From positions 60,471,903 through 60,535,902 of the forward strand of contig OW679197.1 of NCBI GenBank assembly GCA_940337035.1: a stretch of 64,000 nucleotides of DNA, written 5' to 3'. Position numbers and translations under genes: made by a program. Below, piece by piece: positions 23,155-32,272 of the stretch (within the stretch, counting starts at the first letter, position 1; each line of letters begins with the position of its first letter). The DNA comes from Agriotes lineatus (Eukaryota > Arthropoda > Insecta > Coleoptera > Elateridae). The notes beneath the pieces were generated by a model. The model ran no database searches and had not been told where the DNA came from. It saw only the letters and a list, made by a program, of their open reading frames with translations.

Positions 23155-24190
23155 TCAATGGCTTAAACCTGAAAAGAAACACAGATTGCAGGCAGCTTAA
23201 AATTATTTCGGTGGCTCAAATAATTCTCATATTTTAAATGTCCGCATTCGGCTACGCACAGCGCACACGCAGAACGCGCCTACCTGACTTTTTGGGATAG
23301 GAAGTAGACACTTAAATACTTATGCAAATTCCCCATCATAACAATAAAACATTATAATAGTTTCCCGCTGCTGATCATGTAAGTCAGTGATACAGCCTTA
23401 GTAACAAAACGTGTAAGTCGGTGATTATATTTGTTTGCTGCTTTTTCTTGACAACGGAACTTAATACTATTATTAAGTTCCTAGGATAATAAAATTAGCA
23501 AAGCAAGATGCAGATTTAGACGTTTTGTTTCTAAATTGCAAGTGTTTATGTGACATGTGACACTCATAGGTAACACGACTCACGAAAATTAATCCTGATG
23601 ACAGGTGACAAACCAAACTATTTTTTCAAAAATCTAGGAACATTTTTATAAGCAGCGGGAAAAATATAATAAGATAACTCGGAATGTATCGCCTATTAAT
23701 ATTTTCGGCAGACAACAAGCCGCGACTTCGCCTTGGCTTGTACTTGCCTACCTCAAATGTTAATAGGTCCTTACATTCCTTGTGACTTAAATAGCTATTC
23801 CTGTATATTCCAAAAGCAAGTAGGTTCATTGTCCCTATTTTCAGAAAATTCTAGGTTTGTCTAAATATGGTGCTTTTAGAGATCAGCAAATTCCAAGAAT
23901 TTAGTTTTCGGAAAGTGCCCAGTGACATTTGCACTAACTGCGAATTTACAACATTGTAACAATAATTACCATTTAATACTGAACAAAAAAAAGAAGACAC
24001 TATTCAATTCAGCAGTATTGCCAGTATCCAATATAAAAGAAAGTTGCCCGGAGGCTATCCAAAAATGTCCATAAAACGCTTTCGAGAGGCGAGCGTTTCC
24101 TTTCCATTTGAAAATTTATTTTTTGGAACTTCTCCTTATTGCCATTCGTCCTACATTTTAAATGCGGCATATGCCGCGGGTCTCAGCTAG
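23155..24190 (+). mobile_element. Non-autonomous Helitron
   Basis: The element starts TCAATGGCTTAAACC after an A and ends CTAG before a T, the A/T target junction of Helitrons. Ten bases before CTAG is a perfect 14-bp hairpin GCGGCATATGCCGC (24164-24177). The first about 60 bases and the last about 35 recur in a shorter element at 60153-60463. No Rep/helicase gene is present, so it depends on an autonomous partner. The block at 23355-23795, also found alone at 11495-11945, appears to be carried inside. Confidence 0.8.
23355..23795 (-). repeat. Dispersed repeat, copy B (partner at 11495-11945)
   Basis: Reverse-orientation counterpart of copy A. It keeps the same conserved frame (KDLLTFEVGKYKPRRSRG, RRYIPSYLIIF) and the GGAACTTAATA palindrome (about 23457-23482). 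It lies wholly within the Helitron and could be captured DNA. Confidence 0.7.
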
Positions 24191-25234
24191 TAATGAATAA
24201 ATAACAACCTCTTTCGCAGCCATTTTCTTCCGATGTTCTTGGGTAATGGAGGTATTCAGCTTATTCTTCTCCTTGACAAATTTGATGATTAAGGAAGTAG
24301 TGCACATACTTAATATCAAATTGTCGCAGATGTGGGCATCGTCAGGGCAGTTTCTCCAAAACCTATTGATGATTTGTGAAACTGCTTGAAGTTATTCTCC
24401 AAAGTAGGTTGAAAATCGGTAACAGAAATAAATTCATATAAATAATCCTGAATAGTTTTGATAAATAATCTAACGTTGATTATTATACACAACTGTGACA
24501 TGACTGATATAGTCTTCAAAATATAAACGCGGGCAACATACATATAATTTTGCCCTTGCTCATCGTGCTGGTTGCCCTTAGGAAACTGCCCTCGGAACAG
24601 TTTTCATTGCAACCAGCACTTCGCCCTTGGCGTGCGTAAAATTATAGGTAAGTATGTCTCACCCTTGTTATATTACTAATGAAAATTACTACTGTTGCTT
24701 GTTATTTCATTAATTTGTAAAGAAAACAAATTAGCTGATACGTCAAAACATGTAGTACATAAATTTGAAGATGTCAAAGACTGATCATAACATAAACATA
24801 AAACTGTATTAGCGTCTATCACATTTGAAGGAGTACCTAACGATTACTTCTAATGCTTCGGAAGCTAAAGAACATCCATCATCCATAACTGAAAAAATCT
24901 GGTGTGATACACGCACACAACTTCCTTTTACAATGATCTGATGATTAGCCATAAATATTATTTTGAATTTTTAAGCATTTGTCAAAAATTTTCAAAAATT
25001 ACAAATTCTACAAAAACGGTACAAAATAGGGCGTTAGTTCAAGAGAAAACATTTTAAGCTAAATTAAAAAATGTAATAATATACCGGATGTTCTATTTAA
25101 AATAGACTTTCATTTGTCTTTGAAAAAGAATTGAATAAAATTCGAACGACAGACCATCACATACAAGTGATTTTATTTTATTCTTACCATTAAAGCTCAT
25201 TAACTTTGTTAAGAACATTATCCTGTGTTTATAT
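24191..25234. other. Non-coding; contains a repeat block at 24885-25060
   Basis: The block from about 24885 to 25060 (TGGTGTGATACACGCACACA through AAAAACGGTACAAAATAG) matches 62520-62665 in the same orientation with moderate divergence. The rest has no recognisable content. Confidence 0.5.
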
Positions 25235-27067
25235 TGTTATGATACACTATATTCTTTGATAATTTAAAAATGAATACTAAAGAAACAGTTTAGTCAAATA
25301 AATTTGGAAGTCAGATATAAGCAAATTAATGGATCTATATACATGTTAAAGTATAATGAAATTAACTTTCTTATTATTGGTTAGTCAAATAATAGCATAA
25401 TGATTGATTACTCAAACTTAATCTGTAATAAGAAAATTCTGAATAGGAATAAATACCAAGGTTAAGCAGGGTTTTCCTCCACATTCGCAAGTCGCTGACG
25501 ACTGCGATTGAGTAGCCACGACTAATTCGTGAGGATGTCTGCCTGTTTTTCTCTCGCAGCGGTTTACTGCTCTTCGCTCGCGACTAGCTGCAGTTTATAA
25601 AATGAATATTAATAGAAAAACAATAATTTTAATGTTGCTAGTTTTATAGTTATATTTTTCTGACTTCACCAAGTTAAAATGTACTATTTAAAAACAATAC
25701 TTCACAAACGCGATGCAAAAACATTGAAATTCGTCGACGAATAAGTCGCTTGTCTGCTCAAAAACATGTCAAGCGACTGACGACTAACGAGCGGCGAACG
25801 GAATTTGGTAGCAACGAATTAGTAGCAGCTAGGAAAACAGACCCGCTTAAATGCATTGTAGATGTCTCAACGAATAGGTCGCGGCTACTCGGTCGTGGTC
25901 GTCAGCGACTGGCGAATGTGGAGGAAAACGCTGCTTAACTACTAAAATGTATCTGTTATGATAATTAAAATAAAATATCTGTTTTGATTATATAAAAAAA
26001 ATGTATATAGGAGGCAGCAAGAATCGTGTCTAGTAGTAATAATTTGTAATTTGTTTAATTAGTTACTAAAAAAACAACTCAAAAATGTATACATAATTTG
26101 ATATGGGTGTGATTTTCGAATAAAGAAACATTAATAAATGTTGTATAATTTGTAAATGTTATGGTTGGTACAAATTATATGGGTTAAAAGCAAAATCTTC
26201 GAGGTGGAAACATGAAATAAAATATTAAAAACAAGAAATAAAGGGACAAGCTTTGGTTAGTGAGGATATTATTGATAATACATTGGAAATGGAATACAAG
26301 CCACAAACAAGAGGTTAGTACGTGCAGCGAATTGTTTTTGGGAAACCTGTGGGTATCATTGAAGACGCAGGACCATCTAAAAAAAAAAGACAAATTCATA
26401 TTTGGAACAAGATTTATGCTGACACTTACCAGAGAGGGATCGGAGCCGCAGTAATCCAGTACAGGAGCTAGGAGACTTGAAGTTGACAGCAGCAGGGGAC
26501 AACGACAGGAATCCAGTATAGGATGTGGAAGTTTTGAAGTGGATGGCAATAAGGTGATGCTGGGAGTTTACGTTCATCGCAGGTGATGCAGTTTGGATAA
26601 GGACCCAGCAGGTGTTTGAGTGCAGTCGGAGTGAGGATCCAGTTTGGAAGGATTTTGGCAGTATTAACAAGCAAAGTGTTAAATCAGGTTTGTGTTTTAA
26701 AAGGTTAAATGAAACATTTATAAAGCTATAACTAGTAAGAAGGTATAAAAATATAAATTGAATTTCATACTTACATAAGAGATTAGTAAAAGAATTGCAT
26801 ATTAGATCTTATTGTAAAAACCTTGATATTCGTTCTGAATTTTGATTAATTTGACGTTAGGTGTCAATTTTTTGAAAGTCAATGAACTGGCAATTAAACA
26901 AAGAGAATTTGACAAGTCAATCATTGGGTTACTAGATATTGCGAACCACCTGAGAGAGTTTCATTAATAATATTGTAAAATACGGATTTGAATTGAAAGT
27001 TAAAAATAAAGGGCAAAATAGTAATACGATAATTTAAATAAATTTATCAGCTAGCATAACATAGCAA
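25235..27067 (+). repeat. 5' LTR with inserted MITE
   Basis: The LTR begins TGTTATGATACAC and ends CATAACATAGCAA. Without the 469-bp MITE and its extra TTAA it is about 1360 bp, matching the 3' LTR (1358 bp). The open frames on its minus strand (26184-26674) recur in the 3' LTR and are not genes. Confidence 0.9.
25466..25934. mobile_element. TTAA-flanked MITE (piggyBac-type) inside 5' LTR
   Basis: The 469-bp insert has about 37-bp terminal inverted repeats: GCAGGGTTTTCCTCCACATT on the left and GCAGCGTTTTCCTCCACATT as the complement of the right. TTAA lies on both sides (25462-25465 and 25935-25938), as expected for piggyBac-type elements. The 3' LTR lacks it, so it landed after the retrotransposon. 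The 62-codon frame inside it is not a gene. Confidence 0.85.
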
Positions 27068-27440
27068 ATTTTATGGCGCCGCAACGAGAGGGCATAGCAA
27101 ATTGATGTAGATTGTCAATGTCAGGTAATTGAAAAGTCAAACGTAAGATTAGAAAATACAATCAAACCCGTTTATTTGAATATAGCTGATAAACCAGGTT
27201 TATGGTTAATTTGTAATTAACAATCACGAATAAAAGAACAGAATTGTAAAAAGGTAAAAGGGTATCATAACTAAGTTCTTTTAAAAAAAAAATAGAGTAA
27301 CAGAATAGGACATTTAATTTGAGTAACTAAAGTATTGGATAACGGATTCAATAAATTGGTAAATCAAATATAAAGATATACGATTCATTATAAAGGGTTA
27401 TAATAAAAAAATAGGTATATTTAAACAATTTAACTGAAAG

Positions 27441-28466
27441 ATGGCAGATAAAAGGGTTACAAGGAAAGGCAAGAAGGTGGAAGAAGAGAAAGAAGAAGGA
27501 CCAGAACAGATGGAAGTAGTGGCGAGTAGCGCAGGAGTAGAAGGTGAAGAAGGACAGCTAGAAATGGAAGTACAAGGAGACCAGGTAAGGTTACAGGAAG
27601 AACATACAGAAAAAGATGACAGGATGAAACAAATAATGGGAATGATGCAGCAAATGCAAATGCAAATGCAATCATTACAGTCAATGGAAAGAATGATGCA
27701 GCAAAGTAATAAGGATACAGCAGAGCTGAGGAAGGATTTTGCGAAGAATGCGGAAGAGTTGAAAAAGGATTTGCAACAGGCAATTGAGGAGCAAAAAGAA
27801 CAGGCAAAAAGGATGGAAGAATCGATATTGGAATTAAGAGAAGAATTTAATAAGGTGCAAATCAAGAATAAGCAAGAATTGCAAGCACAAATTAATAAGA
27901 TGAGTGAAACATTAGGAAGTTATAAGGAGGAACTCAAGAATGAGGTGAGAAAAGAAAGACAGGAGGAACGCAAAGAGATAGAAGAAAATTTAACAAAGAT
28001 TATGGAAACTAAGTCAGTACAGGATAAAGAAGAGTTAGATGGAAAGTTAAAGCACATACAAAGTCAAAGTAACCAGATGCAAGAAGAAATTAAAGATAAT
28101 AAAAGCAGAGTGAACTCATTAGAAGAAAGTCAGTCGACCAAGTTAAAAGAGGTAGAAGATTCATTGAAGAAAATACAAGAAGGCACGGGAATTCAAAATG
28201 GAAATTTAAGAAGATGTAATAGATTTTATAAAATAAGAAGAATTACAGGAGGTTATATAGTTAATGTCAATAAAAATAAGAAGAAAACAAAGAAGGAAAC
28301 AGTTAAACGACGACTAAAGGAGGAAGCAAAGAAGTTAAAAGAAAAGCTGAGACAAAATGAAGTACCAAGGTTAGGAATGAAATTAAGAAAATTAAAACAA
28401 GCATCTAAAGAAGACAAGGATGTTCAAAAGACTACTGAAAATACTTTTAAAAGAGTATTAAGATAA
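27441..28466 (+). CDS. Gag-like coiled-coil protein of LTR retrotransposon
   Basis: The 341-residue frame starts MADKRVTRKGKKVEEEKEEG, has a Met/Gln-rich segment (about residues 68-90) and a long heptad-rich, highly charged coiled coil (about 90-255), then a Lys/Arg-rich tail. This is the layout of the N-terminal part of Gag in many insect gypsy-type elements. No capsid fold and no CCHC zinc knuckle can be seen, so the downstream part is deleted or frameshifted around residue 255. The start is the first Met after the 5' LTR leader. Confidence 0.7.
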   Translation: MADKRVTRKGKKVEEEKEEGPEQMEVVASSAGVEGEEGQLEMEVQGDQVRLQEEHTEKDDRMKQIMGMMQQMQMQMQSLQSMERMMQQSNKDTAELRKDFAKNAEELKKDLQQAIEEQKEQAKRMEESILELREEFNKVQIKNKQELQAQINKMSETLGSYKEELKNEVRKERQEERKEIEENLTKIMETKSVQDKEELDGKLKHIQSQSNQMQEEIKDNKSRVNSLEESQSTKLKEVEDSLKKIQEGTGIQNGNLRRCNRFYKIRRITGGYIVNVNKNKKKTKKETVKRRLKEEAKKLKEKLRQNEVPRLGMKLRKLKQASKEDKDVQKTTENTFKRVLR

Positions 28467-28630
28467 CAAAAGGAAACTCGGAACTTGTAAATATGTAAAT
28501 AGTAATTTAATAAAAATTTTTATGAAGAACCACACGTATTTTAGCATTTAAATAGTTATGAATATTAAATATTAAAAGATAGATGATGCCATTGTACTAC
28601 TAAAAAGAAGACAGTATTCTATTATGAAAT

Positions 28631-29278
28631 ATGATCACATCTTTAATAAATGAGGAAGTAATTTTAAATAATTTAGATGTCCTGTACAAGAATATAATTA
28701 AAGTAAATAAAATAGATTTGCTATCAGCAACCAAAAGAAAGATATCAACCACAAACCGAGTGTTAAATGTAAAGATAAGTATAAATCAATGGGAAGATTT
28801 TGTTAGATTGTTTATAATAAAAGGTCTCACTGTCGATATGGTGTTAGGAATTGATGTAATTCAGCAATTAGGGATTCATATTGATGGAACACAAAAGTGT
28901 ATTCATTTAAAAGGGGTAAAAAAATCTTGGAACTGTACTAATAGTGTCAGCCGAGAAAATAAGTGTGTTCAATTAGATAAAATTGGAGATACAATGAAGT
29001 ATAAGGAAGGTATAATAATTAATAATAATGTAATATGTGATATACAGAGTGATAATAATTATAAGGGGGTTTTGCTGAATGATTTGAAAATAGCTGAAAA
29101 TAATAAGCAATATGAAGGCCGAATACTAGAAATAATCAACAGAAATAAAGATATTATTAATGAAAAGGTAGGACAAGCACAGAAATACATTCATAAGTTG
29201 CAGGTTGACGAAACGAAAGGTTTTAATAGCAAATCTTATCCTATTCCATTTGCATTAAGAGAACAAGTAAACATATGA
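28631..29278 (+). pseudogene. Pol fragment: protease end and RT start
   Basis: The 215-codon frame begins inside a retroviral-type aspartyl protease: a SLINEE segment, then LTVDMVLGIDVIQQLGIHID, equivalent to the conserved ILG.D.L block. The catalytic DTG triplet upstream is not recognisable. Residues from about 170 (GQAQKYIHKLQVDE, SKSYPIPFALREQV) match the linker just before the reverse-transcriptase domain. The frame stops there and everything downstream (RT core, RNase H, integrase) is absent before the 3' LTR. It cannot supply enzymatic activity. Confidence 0.8.
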
Positions 29279-29592
29279 ATTAATAAATGATACAGATGGA
29301 CGAATTAGAGGAAGATTTCATATTACAATGATTTACCCATATATAACGAAAACTTAGAAAACATGAAAATCTGTAAATATTGCATAAAATGTTGTTGGTT
29401 GGTAAAGTTAATTATTTCGTTTCTATAGTAATTTTAAAATAGATAGATGTAAATAGGTGTTGATTGTTATTAATTTAGATAATAGGATATTTGGATGGGT
29501 TCTACAAAATTTATTAATTAAATAACGAATTAAGAAAATACATTTGAAATAAAACGAGTTTATTAAAAATGTTTTTCTTAATTGAGGAATTA

Positions 29593-30950
29593 TGTTATGA
29601 TACACTATATTCTTTGATAATTTAAAAATGAATACTAAAGAAACAGTTTAGTCAAATAAATTTGGAAGTCAGATATAAGCAAATTAATGGATCTAAATAC
29701 ATGTTAAAGTATACTGAAATTAACTTTCTTATTATTGGTTAGTCAAATAATAGCATAATGATTGATTACTCAAACTTAATCTGTAATAAGAAAATTCTGA
29801 ATAGGAATAAATACCAAGGTTACTACTAAAATGTATCTGTTATGATAATTAAAATAAAATATCTGTTTTGATTATATAAAAAAAATGTATATAGGAGGCA
29901 GCAAGAATCGTGTCTAGTAGTAATAATTTGTAATTTGTTTAATTAGTTACTAAAAAAACAACTCAAAAATGTATACATAATTTGATATGGGTGTGATTTT
30001 CGAATAAAGAAACATTAATAAATGTTGTATAATTTGTAAATGTTATGGTTGGTACAAATTATATGGGTTAAAAGCAAAATCTTCGAGGTGGAAACATAAA
30101 ATAAAATATTAAAAACAAGAAATAAAGGGACAAGCTTTGGTTAGTGAGGATATTATTGATAATACATTGGAAATGGAATACAAGCCACAAACAAGAGGTT
30201 AGTACGTGCAGCGAATTGTTTTTGGGAAACCTGTGGGTATCATTGAAGACGCAGGACCATCTAAAAAAAAAGACAAATTCATATTTGGAACAAGATTTAT
30301 GCTGACACTTACCAGAGAGGGATCGGAGCCGCAGTAATCCAGTACAGGAGCTAGGAGACTTGAAGTTGACAGCAGCAGGGGACAACGACAGGAATCCAGT
30401 ATAGGATGTGGAAGTTTTGAAGTGGATGGCAATAAGGTGATGCTGGGAGTTTACATTCATCGCAGGTGATGCAGTTTGGATAAGGACCCAGCAGGTGTTT
30501 GAGTGCAGTCGGAGTGAGGATCCAGTTTGGAAGGATTTTGGCAGTATTAACAAGCAAAGTGTTAAATCAGGTTTGTGTTTTAAAAGGTTAAATGAAACAT
30601 TTATAAAGCTATAACTAGTAAGAAGGTATAAAAATATAAATTGAATTTCATACTTACATAAGAGATTGGTAAAAGAATTGCATATTAGATCTTATTGTAA
30701 AAACCTTGATATTCGTTCTGAATTTTGATTAATTTGACGTTAGGTGTCAATTTTTTGAAAGTCAATGAACTGGCAATTAAACAAAGAGAATTTGACAAGT
30801 CAATCATTGGGTTACTAGATATTGCGAACCACCTGAGAGAGTTTCATTAATAATATTGTAAAATACGGATTTGAATTGAAAGTTAAAAATAAAGGGCAAA
30901 ATAGTAATACGATAATTTAAATAAATTTATCAGCTAGCATAACATAGCAA
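29593..30950 (+). repeat. 3' LTR
   Basis: Direct repeat of the 5' LTR, 1358 bp, nearly identical apart from scattered single-base changes (for example GATCTATATAC against GATCTAAATAC). It lacks the MITE. The sequence just upstream (TTAATTGAGGAATTA) is a weak polypurine tract. The 161-codon minus frame at 30068-30553 is the antisense of the LTR and not a gene. Confidence 0.9.
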
Positions 30951-30955
30951 TATAT

Positions 30956-32044
30956 TGTAATGGTCTTTAGTATAAGGGTTTAATATCAGATTAATAAGGT
31001 TAAAATAATATAGTATTAAATATACAAAGATGAATTTAAGTATGAAAAGGATATCAAAATTATTAAAATGTATTTGGTAAAGAAAGGAAATATAATTTCA
31101 AATTCAATTGAATGAAGCTATATAAAAAACAGTTAGATTCTAACATAATTTAATAATTATCTAAAATGAAGTGGAGGATTAATGGCAGATACTTATTCGA
31201 GAAATACCATTCAACATAGTGGGTGTTAGATAAATATGATAAAGTTTCTATAGTGTGTTGGACTATAAAATATATGCTAAACTAAATCACTAAGGAGATA
31301 TTTTTATTTATAAGTATGTAAAAATAATTTGGTACAAAAACGTGTAATACATTTGTAAGCGGTTAGAATTACGAAAATAAACCCTTTATAAAAGTTTAAA
31401 AGATGTTTGGTATACAAAAGGGTTGTGAATTAATTAAAATTGGCGTGGTGAAAATAAAAAAGTGAATATTAAAAGATTAAAAAATGTGCAGACGATATGG
31501 ATGAAGAAAATAGATGTGGTGAAGATATCTAAATAACACAGTTATAATCTATAAAAGCAAATTTCTGGAATGGGATGCCGACCTGAGTTTATTGTCAAAT
31601 TACATTACATCATATGAATTGGATAACAGGAAATGGTTTTACTGGAAGTGGTTTGCATCGAGATTGTTAGCAGAGTGAGCGTTTTATAGGGTGGATAGGA
31701 GGTTTTCATCTAACGGAGTTCTAATTCGACAAGCCTGTCATTGAAGTGACATCTTGTAACTAGCATCTAATCGAGGTTCGTGATACTAGGTCATTGGTTG
31801 CTTGAGGATTTTGGTAGAAAGACGTGGAAGGCGTTTGCTGCTGACAGTACTACTGGAGAAAGTTGGTACGTGCTTTGTCGAGTTTTGGCCAGGAAGTCTT
31901 TGCGCCTAGGTGTTTTGGGGGAGTTCGTACTTGGATTTGTTTGGACGTTGGGAGATCTTTGTGAGAGTGCTAGATGCGTTTGGCCTGGTAAAGGAGAGTA
32001 TCGAGGTCCATGAACAGGTGACAGAATACAGCTATTTAAACAAA
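30956..32044. other. Non-coding region after the LTR element
   Basis: No recognised gene. The overlapping frames at 31780-32075 on both strands match no family and probably lie in an old repeat. Confidence 0.4.
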
Positions 32045-32268
32045 CATTGGAGATACGAGGGGTTCTGTAATTCACCCCGAATGTAGATTCGCACCTTTAA
32101 GGGTTGACTAGGGCAAAATCGTAAAATGTGTTTTTAGACATTTGCCTTAAATATATATGCAAGAAAACACCAAGTCAATATCTTATTGGGTCTAAGATAT
32201 ATTGCGGAATTCTTGAGAGCACAGTTTACTCCTTTTCACTTCTTTAGGGAAAATTTTTTCAAAATTCC
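32045..32268 (+). repeat. LINE 3'-end-like repeat, copy A
   Basis: The block from about 32045 (GGTTCTGTAATTCACCCCGAAT) to the TTAA at 32269 matches 35005-35225 in the same orientation (shared TTGAYTAGGGCAAAATC and GCCAAGTCRATATC phrases). It resembles the 3' untranslated end of a non-LTR retrotransposon. The piggyBac element lies between the two copies. Confidence 0.6.
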
Positions 32269-32272
32269 TTAA

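Larger units (their letters stand above)
25235..30950 (+). mobile_element. LTR retrotransposon, internally deleted, Ty3/gypsy-like
   Basis: Two direct long terminal repeats (25235-27067 and 29593-30950) flank a 2.5-kb internal region, with a TATAT direct repeat outside (25230-25234 and 30951-30955). A primer-binding-site-like TGGCGCCGCAACGAGAGG lies at 27074-27091, six bases after the 5' LTR. The internal region encodes a Gag-like coiled-coil protein, then only the end of a protease and the start of a reverse transcriptase; the RT core, RNase H and integrase are missing. By eye the LTRs differ at under ten positions plus one large insertion, so the copy is young. It must have been mobilised by proteins from a relative. 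Confidence 0.9.

Noticed and set aside
25750..25938. 62-codon plus frame
   Set aside because: It lies in the terminal repeat and interior of the TTAA-flanked MITE and runs past its end.
27398..27865. 155-codon Cys/Ser-rich minus frame and an overlapping 116-codon one
   Set aside because: They are antisense to the Gag-like coiled coil; the Cys/Ser richness reflects the purine-rich sense strand.
30068..30553. 161-codon minus frame, also present at 26184-26670
   Set aside because: It is the antisense of the LTR, present in both LTRs and without family resemblance.
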